A stretch of 58,551 bases of DNA from Candidatus Gastranaerophilales bacterium. Its GTDB lineage: Bacteria; Cyanobacteriota; Vampirovibrionia; Gastranaerophilales; Gastranaerophilaceae. Numbering within the stretch: the first letter of the stretch is position 1; each line of letters starts with the position of its first letter. The DNA is taken from positions 1 to 58,551 of the forward strand of contig CALUUP010000010.1 in the NCBI GenBank assembly GCA_944323985.1, written 5' to 3'. A model generated the notes under the pieces. It saw nothing but the letters and a program-made list of their open reading frames with translations, was not told the origin of the DNA and searched no databases. The translations under genes were made by a program, and so were the position numbers. Below, in pieces: positions 38,342 to 47,213 of this stretch.

Positions 38342-38464
38342 GAAAACCACCTTATTTTATATTTGAGATTATAACAAGAACTTAACATATGGGCAATTTT
38401 TAGTGACAAAATGTTATATTCGTTGTACCATAAGTTTGTGCGTACGAAATATAAAGGTTTATCC

Positions 38465-39535
38465 ATGGAAAAAGAAATGATAATCGGGATTCCTAGAGGA
38501 ATGTCTTTTTATAGTAATTATCCCTTTTGGTATGGTTTTTTTACAGCTTTAGGGATAAAAATAGTTTTATCTGATATGACTACAAAACAAACTATGTCAG
38601 AAGGTTCAGCCCTTGTTGTTACTGAAACGTGTTTACCTATTAAAATTTATTTAGGACATATTTTAAATTTAATAGATAAAGGTGTTAAAAATATATTTGT
38701 ACCTTCTTTGCAATCAGTTGCGCCTAAAATTTATAATTGTTCAAAAATTAGAGGTTTACCGGATTTAGTAAGAAATGTTATAAAAGCGGATGTTAATATT
38801 ATTGAGCCAACTTTAGATAAATCTGCTAAAAATCAAGGTTTATATACATTTTTGACAGAAGCTGTAAAACCTTTTGGAATTACTAATTTTGATGAAATTA
38901 AAAAGGCGTCTAAGCAAGGTTGGAAAGTTTATAATAATTTTCTTGTTATGATGAGAGCAGGAATGAGTTATAAAAAAGCTATGAATTATGCTCTACAAGG
39001 AAAAGTTTTTATTGAGAGCTCTTCTAATTCAGCTCCTATAAATGTTGCATTAGTTTCTCATGGATATAATATTTATGATGATAGAGCTTGTATGAAAATT
39101 TTTGAGAAATTAGAAAAAATGGATGTGAAAGTTTATACATCACTTCAATTAACTGATGAACAAATGGAAGAAGGAATAGCTTCTCTTGGACAAAAACGTT
39201 ATTGGGCAAATGAGTATGAAATGACAGGTACTGCTGGTCATTATTTGAAAGATAATAAGATAGATGGTATTGTTACCCTTAATGCTTTTGGATGTGGGCC
39301 TGATTCTTTAATGATTGAAAGAATTACCAGAAAAGCTAAAGAAGCGAACAAACCTTTACTATCATTGACTATTGATGAACATACTGGTGAAGCTGGTTTT
39401 ATCACCCGTTTAGAAGCTTTTATTGATATGTTGTATCGTAAAAAACGTTCTAAAATTATCAATAAAATTTCAATTTCTGAATATGATTATGTACCACAAA
39501 CGAATATTTGTGATTCATTATTTGTGGAAAAATAA
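38465..39535 (+). CDS. DUF2229 / CoA-dehydratase-activase-related protein
   Basis: 356 residues. Resembles the DUF2229 and BcrC/HgdB-like part of the 2-hydroxyacyl-CoA dehydratase activase group: IGIPRGMSFYSNYPFW at the start, TETCLPIKIYLGH (about 61-73), a cysteine in YNCSK, FGCGPDSL (about 277-284) and EHTGEAGFITRLEAFID (about 307-323). The conserved cysteines probably bind an iron-sulfur cluster. The ATPase activase half usually fused or adjacent is absent. The ATG at 38465 has an AAAGG site; the frame is open 18 codons further. Confidence 0.8.
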   Translation: MEKEMIIGIPRGMSFYSNYPFWYGFFTALGIKIVLSDMTTKQTMSEGSALVVTETCLPIKIYLGHILNLIDKGVKNIFVPSLQSVAPKIYNCSKIRGLPDLVRNVIKADVNIIEPTLDKSAKNQGLYTFLTEAVKPFGITNFDEIKKASKQGWKVYNNFLVMMRAGMSYKKAMNYALQGKVFIESSSNSAPINVALVSHGYNIYDDRACMKIFEKLEKMDVKVYTSLQLTDEQMEEGIASLGQKRYWANEYEMTGTAGHYLKDNKIDGIVTLNAFGCGPDSLMIERITRKAKEANKPLLSLTIDEHTGEAGFITRLEAFIDMLYRKKRSKIINKISISEYDYVPQTNICDSLFVEK

Positions 39536-39550
39536 TAATAAAATAATAAT

Positions 39551-39584
39551 AAAAACTGGTTAAATATTTATTTAGCCAGTTTTT
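39551..39584. terminator. Bidirectional terminator between convergent genes
   Basis: A 14-bp stem (39551-39564 with 39571-39584) with one G-T pair. A-run left, T-run right. It serves the DUF2229 gene on the plus strand and the glycosyltransferase gene (whose last codons overlap its right arm) on the minus strand. Confidence 0.7.
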
Positions 39585-40593
39585 TTATAAATGTATAACC
39601 TAAAATAGTTATTTTCTTGAAATGAACATTCGGAGTTATTTCTGTTGTAACTGAAAATAGAGATTTTACAAAGTTTCTGTTTTCATTAATTATTTTTTGC
39701 TCTAATTTTAAATAATTAGTTTCATCCATAAAATCACTATAATCTTTTTTTAAAGCTGCTGAATTTATTTTATGATTTATATATAAGCGTTCTATTAAAA
39801 AGTTATTATATTCTTTCTCATAAAATTCAAATAAATTTAATTTTTCTAAAAGTCTTTTTATTTTTAAAATTTCATTTTTACAATATTGTATATCAATATT
39901 GATATTTTGTGCTTTCATACCACCATTTGAAAGTGAATTTTCTCGTTTTCGATAATGATGTAAATTTTTCCTTAAATATACGATTTTTTTTGCGGTTAAA
40001 AAAGCTTCTATTGTGAATAAGAAATCTTCATTAAATCTTCCTTCAAAGAATATTTTATTTTTTATTAATTCAGTTTTATATAATTTATTCCAACAATAAG
40101 CTCTCAAATCAAATATTTTATTTTTTATATCTTTCCAACTGTAAGGTTTTCCAATATATATTTTTAGATTTGTTAGAGGTTTATATTTTAGTTTTAAATT
40201 TCTATATTTAGGTTTTTTATTTATATTTTGGTGTTCTAAAATATCACATTCCACTATGTCGGCATTATCCTGTTTAATTTTATTAACCAAAAGTTCAAGA
40301 GTATTTGTTTCAATCCAGTCATCAGAATCAATAAAATAAATGTATTCTCCGGTTGCTACTGATATTCCATTGTTTCTAGCTTCGGATATCCCTTTATTTT
40401 CTTGTGAAATAATTTTTATTCGATTATCTTTCTTTGAAAACTCTTGTAGAATTTTTAGTGAATTATCCGTAGAACCATCATTTATACATATAATTTCTAT
40501 ATTTTCATAAGTTTGATTAATAACTGATTCCAAACATTCTGTTAAATACTTTTCAACATTATACACAGGTATAATAACAGAAATTTTTGACAT
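39568..40593 (-). CDS. Family 2 glycosyltransferase
   Basis: 341 residues. GT-A fold signatures: ISVIIPVYNVEKYLTECLESVINQTY at the N-terminus (split across 4-30), NDGSTDNS and IDSDDWIE with the metal-binding DxD-type SDD. Transfers a sugar from a nucleotide donor, probably to a surface polysaccharide or lipid. No membrane helix. The ATG at 40593 uses AAGGGG in the end of polA, 1 nt downstream of the polA stop; co-transcription with polA is an odd pairing. Confidence 0.88.
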   Translation of the reverse strand: MSKISVIIPVYNVEKYLTECLESVINQTYENIEIICINDGSTDNSLKILQEFSKKDNRIKIISQENKGISEARNNGISVATGEYIYFIDSDDWIETNTLELLVNKIKQDNADIVECDILEHQNINKKPKYRNLKLKYKPLTNLKIYIGKPYSWKDIKNKIFDLRAYCWNKLYKTELIKNKIFFEGRFNEDFLFTIEAFLTAKKIVYLRKNLHHYRKRENSLSNGGMKAQNINIDIQYCKNEILKIKRLLEKLNLFEFYEKEYNNFLIERLYINHKINSAALKKDYSDFMDETNYLKLEQKIINENRNFVKSLFSVTTEITPNVHFKKITILGYTFIKKLAK

Positions 40594-40594
40594 T

Positions 40595-43303
40595 TTATTC
40601 CCCTTCCTTCCAGCTAGTTCCATAATTTATATCAATTTCGAGAGGGACTTTTAATGGTTGATCCAATGCCATACATTTTAAAACTGTAGTTTTTACAATT
40701 TCTAATTCGTTCTTCGGTAATTCAAATACTAATTCATCATGAACTTGCATAATCATTTTAGTTTTTAGTTGTTTTTCTTCTAGTTCTTTTTCAACTCTTA
40801 TCATTGCCATTTTTATTAAATCAGCTGCAGTTCCTTGTAATGGCTGATTAATCGCTGCTCGCTGAGCAAATTCTCTTATTTGATAATTTGAACTCATTAA
40901 TTCTGATGCTAAATAACGTTTTCGTCCAAAGATAGTTTCAACATAACCGTGTTCAGAAACAAATTCTATTTTAGAATTCATATATTCTTTTACTTTTGGA
41001 TATGTTTCAAAATATTTATCAATAAATTCTTGAGCTTCATTGTTAGAAATTCCTAAGTTTTTAGCAAGTCCATATTTCGACTGTCCATAAACTATTCCAA
41101 AATTAACAGCTTTTGCTCTTCTTCTCATTTCTTTTGTTACATCTTTGGGTTCTACTCCAAAAACTTTTGATGCTGTCATTGTATGGATATCTTCTCCGCT
41201 ATTGAAAGCATTTATTAAGTGCTCGTCTTCTGAAACATGTGCAAGTAATCTCAATTCTATTTGAGAATAATCTGCAGAAAGTATTATAGAATTTTCTTTA
41301 TCCATCGCACAAAAGGCAGAGCGAATTTTATTCCCTTCCTCTGTTCTTATCGGAATATTTTGTAAATTAGGATTTGAGGAAGAGAGTCTTCCCGTAACTG
41401 TTAGTGCTTGATTGTATGTTGTATGAATTCTTCCGTCTTTTTTACTAATTAAAGTTGGTAAAACATCAGTGTATGTTGATTTTAGCTTAGAGAATTTTCT
41501 ATGTTGTAAAATATAATCACAAATTTCATATTCTTGAGCCAGTTCTTCAAGAACTTCGGCACTTGTAGAGCGTGATTTTTTCTTTCTTGTTTTTAATTCT
41601 AATTTGTCAAATAAAACTTCTGCAACTTGCTTAGGAGAATTTATATTAAAAGGTTCTCCTGCTAATTGATATATTAAATCCTCTAGTTCCGCAAGTTTTT
41701 CGGTCATATATTCGGATAAATTTTTTAAATAATCACAGTCAATTGCAACTCCTGTGTGCTCCATTTTAGCGAGAACTATTGTAAGAGGAAGTTCTATATC
41801 TAAAACAAGTTTTTGTTCTTTTTCATCTAAATTATTTTTCCAATAATCATATAGTTTTAGAATTGTGTAAGCTTCATCACAAGCTCTTTTTGCTGAGATA
41901 CTTTCAGTTTTTTCATCAGTTTCTGTCATAATATGATTTAAAAAATCCAGTGCTTGTGCTTCTAGGGTATGTTTGCGATTTGGATCCTTTACGTAACTTG
42001 CAAGCAATACATCATATTCAAGTCCTTTGGGGTTAAAACCGTTATTTAAAAGTAAATGATAATCTGATTTTGTATCATAACCTACTTTTTTGATATTTTT
42101 ATTCTCTATGATTTCTTTTAAATTTGAGATATATTCTTCTGAAAAATAAAAGTTTTCACCATTATAAATAGCACAACCTAATATTGATTCATTTTTAGAG
42201 TACCATTTTATACCAATTATTTCTGAAGTTTTGATATTATTAATTACTTCTTCTAAATTATCATTATTAACCGTTTTATAATCAATACTTTTGTCATCTA
42301 CTGTTTCTTTGATAGCTTGAGAGAAAAGACTTTGTTGTACTATGCTATCTTCATTAGAATTATTACTTGTAAATAGACTTAAATTCTGAGTCTTTGCTGA
42401 TACAATTTGTTCATTTGATGAAAAATATGAAAGGATTGTATCTATATTTTTTATGAATGTATAAAATTGCATTTTTCGTAAAAAAGTCGATATGTTTTCG
42501 ATTTTGGGAAGAGTTAGGCTGGCTTCGTTAATATCAAAATTTAAGTCAACATCTCTAATGATAGTAGCAAGTTCTTTTGATAAAATTGCAATATCTTTTT
42601 GTTCGCAAATTTTCTGTTTAACTGCTTTTTCAGGAATATTTTCACAATCAGCGAGTACATCTTCTAAGTGTTTATATCGATTTAGAAGTTTTTGAGCCGT
42701 TTTCTCTCCAATACCTTTAATGCCCGGAATATTATCGGAAGTATCTCCTCGAAGCCCTTTATAGTCAATAACTTGATTAGGAAATACTCCTAATTTTTCA
42801 TAAACTTTATTCCAATCATATTCAAGAAGTTCTCCTTTAGTTGGTATTAGAACTTTAACATTACCATCTTTATCGATAAGTTGAAAGCTATCTTGATCTC
42901 CTGTTAAAATTAGGGTTTTATGTCCGTTCTCTGTTGCAGTTTTTGAAATTGTTCCGATAACATCATCTGCTTCAAAACCTTCTTTTGTTATAATAGGAAT
43001 CTCAAAAGCATTTAATCCTTCACAGATTAAACCTAATTGACTTCTCATTGTATCAGGCATAGCTTCTCTATTTGCTTTATATTCTTCGAATTTTTCAGTT
43101 CTAAAAGTTCTTCTGCCTACATCAAAAGCTACTGCTATATAATCTGGATGAATTTTAGCTAATAAGTCAAAAATTGCTTTAAAGAAACCATATACAGCCC
43201 AAGTAGGTTCGTTTTCTGAGTTTTTCATACCGGTTCTTTCAAGTGCAAAGAATTGTCTGTATGCAAGTGCGTGGCCATCAATTAAAACTAAAGTTTTTGA
43301 CAT
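40595..43303 (-). CDS. polA: DNA polymerase I
   Basis: 902 residues. 5'-3' exonuclease domain (1-290, e.g. ILTGDQDSFQLI), a 3'-5' exonuclease-like domain (about 330-480) and the polymerase domain with motif A DYSQIELRLLAHVS, motif B RRRAKAVNFGIVYG and motif C MQVHDELVFE. The exonuclease domain looks dead: the DxE motif position reads GIKWY and motif III lacks the Tyr-Asp pair, as in Bacillus/Thermus enzymes. Own promoter with a GGGAG site before the ATG. Confidence 0.95.
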   Translation of the reverse strand: MSKTLVLIDGHALAYRQFFALERTGMKNSENEPTWAVYGFFKAIFDLLAKIHPDYIAVAFDVGRRTFRTEKFEEYKANREAMPDTMRSQLGLICEGLNAFEIPIITKEGFEADDVIGTISKTATENGHKTLILTGDQDSFQLIDKDGNVKVLIPTKGELLEYDWNKVYEKLGVFPNQVIDYKGLRGDTSDNIPGIKGIGEKTAQKLLNRYKHLEDVLADCENIPEKAVKQKICEQKDIAILSKELATIIRDVDLNFDINEASLTLPKIENISTFLRKMQFYTFIKNIDTILSYFSSNEQIVSAKTQNLSLFTSNNSNEDSIVQQSLFSQAIKETVDDKSIDYKTVNNDNLEEVINNIKTSEIIGIKWYSKNESILGCAIYNGENFYFSEEYISNLKEIIENKNIKKVGYDTKSDYHLLLNNGFNPKGLEYDVLLASYVKDPNRKHTLEAQALDFLNHIMTETDEKTESISAKRACDEAYTILKLYDYWKNNLDEKEQKLVLDIELPLTIVLAKMEHTGVAIDCDYLKNLSEYMTEKLAELEDLIYQLAGEPFNINSPKQVAEVLFDKLELKTRKKKSRSTSAEVLEELAQEYEICDYILQHRKFSKLKSTYTDVLPTLISKKDGRIHTTYNQALTVTGRLSSSNPNLQNIPIRTEEGNKIRSAFCAMDKENSIILSADYSQIELRLLAHVSEDEHLINAFNSGEDIHTMTASKVFGVEPKDVTKEMRRRAKAVNFGIVYGQSKYGLAKNLGISNNEAQEFIDKYFETYPKVKEYMNSKIEFVSEHGYVETIFGRKRYLASELMSSNYQIREFAQRAAINQPLQGTAADLIKMAMIRVEKELEEKQLKTKMIMQVHDELVFELPKNELEIVKTTVLKCMALDQPLKVPLEIDINYGTSWKEGE

Positions 43304-43414
43304 TTTATACTCCCATTTTTAAGTATTATATCATAATTTTAATAAATCATAAATTTTAAAAGTTACTTAATGCTTGATATATTTTTTTTAGGAGTTTAAA
43401 ATAAAAAAAATTTG

Positions 43415-43558
43415 ATATGAGGAAACATTGGTGAAATTCCAAGACTGTGCCGCAGCTGTGAAAGTCAGAATGCTCTTTAGATATACAAAATTGCGATTCA
43501 CGGTTTTGTAAAGACTTTCCAAGCTGCGGTGTGTTTAATAGCAAGGAAAGTTTTAATT
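43415..43558 (+). promoter_or_regulatory. Cobalamin riboswitch controlling the downstream two-gene unit
   Basis: The B12-box core is visible: GAGGAAACATTGGTGAAATT (43419-43438) followed by CC, then ACTGTGCCGCAGCTGTGA (43444-43461) and GTCAGA (43464-43469). The L5 loop CCGCAG (43450-43455) is exactly complementary to CTGCGG (43524-43529) in the loop of the last hairpin. That hairpin is a 10-bp stem (43511-43520 with 43545-43554) whose 3' arm contains the ribosome site AAGGAAAG (43543-43550). Ligand binding should lock the kissing loop and block translation from the TTG at 43559. Confidence 0.9.
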
Positions 43559-44251
43559 TTGGCAAATGCTGTACCACAAGTGAATAAAGCTACATCTGGA
43601 CTATGTCCTCACGGATTGCCGCCAAGTGCTTGTCCGATTTGTTCTAATATTGGTGGCGGTTCTATGAGAGTTGGCGAAAGACCTCAAAAAGCTGGGGAGA
43701 TGAGTTATCATCAGTGTGCGATGATTGGTGCAATGATGAAAGCTAGGGCTTTGAGATTAGAAAATCATGAAAAATATCTTCAACAAAGAGCGGAGTTTAT
43801 TTTACAATTTCAAAATAATCTTGAAAAAATGATATATAATTTGAATGAATTTGTTAATAAATTTTCAAATAACTTTTTTTTTAAACCTGTTAGTTATACA
43901 ATTGCTAATATCGTCGTACCAGTTTTGAATTTTATAAGAAATATCCCTAATATTATTTCTAATTTTCAAGAACGTTTATTTCAATTAAAACAAAAAATTA
44001 TTGATATTCAGGATAAATTAAATGCAATTTTTGGTGAAGTAAAGCTCTTTATACAAAAAAAAATCGGAGAAATAGTTGCGGGTATCAAAAATAAATTTGA
44101 GCGCCTTTTTAGGGTTTTTCAAAGGGATAATACAAGTGATCATGATACAAAGATTGATGAAGATAAGAAATTATTTAATTTAAGAACAATGATTGGAAAA
44201 TTTTTAAATCGAAAGAAAAAGGATGATTCAGAAAATAAATCAAGATTTTGA
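43559..44251 (+). CDS. Unknown protein under cobalamin riboswitch control, CPHG-CPIC motif
   Basis: 230 residues. Unknown function. The N-terminus has GLCPHGLPPSACPICS (about residues 14-29), spaced CPHG-x6-CPIC like a small metal site. Long amphipathic helices follow (about 60-190), with a hydrophobic stretch SYTIANIVVPVLNFIRNIPN near 115-134, and a charged tail. I start at TTG 43559, 8 nt after the AAGGAAAG site inside the riboswitch; an in-frame GTG at 43529 is inside the riboswitch. The next gene overlaps it by 29 nt. No resemblance to BtuB, BtuCDF, Cbi/Cob enzymes or MetE. Confidence 0.8.
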   Translation: MANAVPQVNKATSGLCPHGLPPSACPICSNIGGGSMRVGERPQKAGEMSYHQCAMIGAMMKARALRLENHEKYLQQRAEFILQFQNNLEKMIYNLNEFVNKFSNNFFFKPVSYTIANIVVPVLNFIRNIPNIISNFQERLFQLKQKIIDIQDKLNAIFGEVKLFIQKKIGEIVAGIKNKFERLFRVFQRDNTSDHDTKIDEDKKLFNLRTMIGKFLNRKKKDDSENKSRF

Positions 44252-45749
44252 TTCGAATATTCATAGAAAAAATATGACTAATACTCAAAAACGTAATGAT
44301 TCTAATCTAAAAGAAGGGGTCATAGTAAATTCTTTTGTGAAGGATCCTCTGATGGAAGGACTTAAAGCCGGAAGTTATGATAGTTTTACTAATACATTTA
44401 CACCTTTAAATGAAACGATTGATACTTTAATAATATCGAATTCTAAAATTGATCTGCCATCTAAACTTTTTGAGAATGATGAAAAAGTTTTAAATCCGGT
44501 GTTTCCATTATGTTTAGCAACTGTTGGTGTAATGGGAATATTTGGAGGTTTTACTGCGCTGATGAAAAAGTTTTCTAAGGGAAAGTTAGAATCAACAAAA
44601 GAATATTTATTGCCAGGTATTACAAGAAATCATTGTATAAATGATGAAATTCATCAAAGTATTTTTAGTGTGATTCAATCTCCTAATAGAAAAACTATAT
44701 TGGCGTCAATAGGTGTTATTACTCTTGGAGCAATGGCTTTCATGGGAAAAACTTTTATTGACGGTTTTAAAGAGGTATGGGTTAAAAAGCAAGAAGCAGA
44801 TATTCAAAAAAATCTTCAAGAAGATTTAATTGATGTTGAAACTCAATCTTTTTCAGGAAAAATTCAAATTATTAGAAGTATGTTAGCTTCTAAAGCTGAA
44901 ATTTTTTCAAATGAATTATCTTTTAAAGCATCAAATAATGATAATAGCGGTGAGAGAAAAGATAAATATAAAATGTTAGTTTTAGGCGTATTTTCTTTGT
45001 TGTCAATATTGGGCTTGGGGTATTATGCTATAAGAAATATAAGAAAAAGTGATGAATATATAAATAATGGTATAAAAAATACAAAATTAGGAATTGATAA
45101 AGTTATTGAAGATTTTAATAACGGAAAGAATTTAGATAATATTCAAGGGCATTCAGGAGAATTGTTATCTGGCAAAGATGCTTATAAATATTTAATAGAA
45201 AATATGCTGGAAAGTATTTATGCTTCTCCAGAAGAGGTTAAATTTTATGTTAGTAAAATGAATATTCAAGAAAATGAAAAGAAAGAATTTGTTAAATATT
45301 TAAATGAAAGTATGAATCAAGCTACTGAAAAAGTAAATGCTGCTATTGGAGGGTCTGGACGTAATAAGATTACGTATTTTTCACACGTTAATGATTATTT
45401 GTCGTTTTTTTATGATTGGTTAATGAATCCGAAGAATCCACAATTTAAAAATTTATTTATAGGAATAGCTGGCATTTCTGCGTTAGCCTATTCTGGTAAG
45501 GCGGTTGCTGAAGCTATAAAAGAAGTTCAAGTTAAGAAATATAATGCTGCAATAGAATTAGATTTGCAAAGAAGACTTGTGGCTACTGAATTAAGAAATT
45601 TTAAGGCTAAAAAAGAGTCTGCTATTGAACCTTTATGTGATGAATTTTTAAAACAGAAGAAAGAAGGAAAATCTAATAGCGAATTGAAGATTATGGCTGA
45701 TAATATACTTTTTGAAATAAAGAATGGTCCTCCGTTTGTATATTCTTAA
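44223..45749 (+). CDS. Unknown membrane protein with internal duplication, second gene of the riboswitch unit
   Basis: 508 residues. About four hydrophobic helices: residues 93-112, 158-174, 252-270 and 414-432. Two segments repeat a pattern: GKTFIDGFKEVWVKKQEADI (about 174-193) and GKAVAEAIKEVQVKKYNAAI (about 429-448), each after a hydrophobic helix and followed by a Leu/Glu-rich helix (LQEDLIDVE; LQRRLVATE). I recognise no family. Start is uncertain: ATG 44223 overlaps the previous gene by 29 nt; ATG 44274 lacks a ribosome site. Translation is probably coupled to the first gene and so also B12-responsive. Confidence 0.75.
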   Translation: MIQKINQDFDSNIHRKNMTNTQKRNDSNLKEGVIVNSFVKDPLMEGLKAGSYDSFTNTFTPLNETIDTLIISNSKIDLPSKLFENDEKVLNPVFPLCLATVGVMGIFGGFTALMKKFSKGKLESTKEYLLPGITRNHCINDEIHQSIFSVIQSPNRKTILASIGVITLGAMAFMGKTFIDGFKEVWVKKQEADIQKNLQEDLIDVETQSFSGKIQIIRSMLASKAEIFSNELSFKASNNDNSGERKDKYKMLVLGVFSLLSILGLGYYAIRNIRKSDEYINNGIKNTKLGIDKVIEDFNNGKNLDNIQGHSGELLSGKDAYKYLIENMLESIYASPEEVKFYVSKMNIQENEKKEFVKYLNESMNQATEKVNAAIGGSGRNKITYFSHVNDYLSFFYDWLMNPKNPQFKNLFIGIAGISALAYSGKAVAEAIKEVQVKKYNAAIELDLQRRLVATELRNFKAKKESAIEPLCDEFLKQKKEGKSNSELKIMADNILFEIKNGPPFVYS

Positions 45750-45752
45750 TAT

Positions 45753-45795
45753 AAAAAAGAGCTAAAATCTATTAAGATTTTAGCTCTTTTTTTTT
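45753..45795. terminator. Strong terminator after the riboswitch-controlled unit
   Basis: An 18-bp perfect stem (45753-45770 with 45775-45792), 4-nt loop, with A- and T-runs. Ends the two-gene unit on the plus strand and the rubredoxin unit on the minus strand. Confidence 0.9.
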
Positions 45796-45805
45796 AGTAG
45801 TCTAT

Positions 45806-45964
45806 TTAAATAGCTTCGAACATATCTTTGCCAACTGCACAAAGAGGGCAAACCCAATCTTCAGGTAGGTCTTCAAAAGATGTTCCTGCGGCTATATTAT
45901 TATCAGGATCTCCTAAGTCAGGTTCATAAATATAGTGGCAAACTGTACATTCATATCTTTGCAT
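45806..45964 (-). CDS. Rubredoxin
   Basis: Small iron protein passing electrons, 52 residues. Two CxxC knuckles hold the Fe: C6/C9 ([10 protein letters not shown]) and C39/C42 ([11 protein letters not shown]), with the usual [19 protein letters not shown] between. It lies 34 nt downstream of the flavodiiron gene, its usual electron acceptor. Ribosome site AAGGAG before the ATG at 45964. Confidence 0.95.
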   Translation of the reverse strand: MQRYECTVCHYIYEPDLGDPDNNIAAGTSFEDLPEDWVCPLCAVGKDMFEAI

Positions 45965-45998
45965 AATTTTTCTCCTTATTCTCTACAATTTTATTAAA

Positions 45999-47204
45999 CT
46001 ATAAATTTAAAGATTTCGCAATTGTATTTACAACATTATCCATATCGGCTAATTGTTCTTCTTTTAGTGTAGATTTTATACAAAGTGAATCATCAATAAT
46101 TTCAGAACCTTTTAGTTTATTTAACATTTCTTTTATTTGATTACCACATGATGGAGCCCAGCTTCCATTTTGGATAATTACGTATTTTCTGTTTTGAAGA
46201 TTATGTGAAATTAGTGAATGAAGGAAAGTTTCCATTGATTCGAAGATTCCTGCATTATACGTAGTTGTTGCTAAAATTATATGAGAGTTTTTAAATGCTT
46301 CTGATAAAACAAAAGACGGATGAGTCATTGAAACATCAAACATTTTGATGTTTTTTATTCCTATATCAGCGAGTTTTGCAGCTAAAATATTTACAGCATT
46401 TTCTGTCCCTCCGTATACAGAAGAATATGCAATTATTATTCCATTTTCTTCCGGTGTATATGAAGACCACTTATCATATTTTTCAATAAATAAAGAAATG
46501 TTTTCTTTTATTAATAATCCATGTAATGGACAAAGCATTTTGATATCAAGTGTAGCAGCTTTTTTAAGAAGCATTTGTACTTGCATTCCGTATTTACCTA
46601 CAATATTTGTATAATATCTTCTAGCTTCATCTAAATAATCTCGGTTCCAGTTTATTTCATCATCAAATAAATTACCATTTATTGCCCCAAAAGAACCAAA
46701 GGCATCTGCTGTGAATAATATTTTATCTTTTTTGTCGTAAGTAACCATAACTTCTGGCCAATGAACCATTGGGGCCATTATAAATTGAAATTCATGTGTT
46801 CCAGTTGATAGTGTATCGCCTTCTTTTACTACTTGTACAATTGAATCGATATCAAAGTTGAAGAACTGTTTTATCATATTAACAGTTTTTGCAGTACAGA
46901 TTATTTTTATATTTTTATGAGTTTTTACAACTTCTTCTATTAATGCACAATGGTCAGGTTCCATATGCTGTACTACTAAATAATCTAAATTTCTTCCATC
47001 AAGTGCTTTGTTAAGATTTTCATAAAATTGATCTGCACAAATTTTGTCAACTGTATCGAATAATATTGTTTTTTCATCTTTTACTAAATATGAATTGTAT
47101 GCCATTCCATCCTTAACTGGGTAAGCACTTTCAAATAGATTAATTTTTCGATCTGAACAGCCTAAGTATATTAAATCTTCATTAATTTTTCTAATATTAT
47201 ACAT
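45999..47204 (-). CDS. fprA: Flavodiiron protein (FprA-like oxygen/nitric oxide reductase)
   Basis: Reduces O2 to water (or NO to N2O) in anaerobes using electrons from rubredoxin. 401 residues. Metallo-beta-lactamase-like domain with HMEPDH diiron ligands (about 80-85), VHWPEVM, TADAFG (metal-bridging Asp) and LCPLHG. A flavodoxin-like domain follows from about 252 (AYSSVYGGTENA, FMN loop). All diiron ligands appear present. Confidence 0.95.
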   Translation of the reverse strand: MYNIRKINEDLIYLGCSDRKINLFESAYPVKDGMAYNSYLVKDEKTILFDTVDKICADQFYENLNKALDGRNLDYLVVQHMEPDHCALIEEVVKTHKNIKIICTAKTVNMIKQFFNFDIDSIVQVVKEGDTLSTGTHEFQFIMAPMVHWPEVMVTYDKKDKILFTADAFGSFGAINGNLFDDEINWNRDYLDEARRYYTNIVGKYGMQVQMLLKKAATLDIKMLCPLHGLLIKENISLFIEKYDKWSSYTPEENGIIIAYSSVYGGTENAVNILAAKLADIGIKNIKMFDVSMTHPSFVLSEAFKNSHIILATTTYNAGIFESMETFLHSLISHNLQNRKYVIIQNGSWAPSCGNQIKEMLNKLKGSEIIDDSLCIKSTLKEEQLADMDNVVNTIAKSLNL

Positions 47205-47213
47205 TTCATACTC

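Noticed and set aside
43356-43577. Minus-strand 73-residue open frame across the riboswitch
   Set aside because: It lies on the complement of the riboswitch, has no ribosome site, and its residues have no protein-like pattern.
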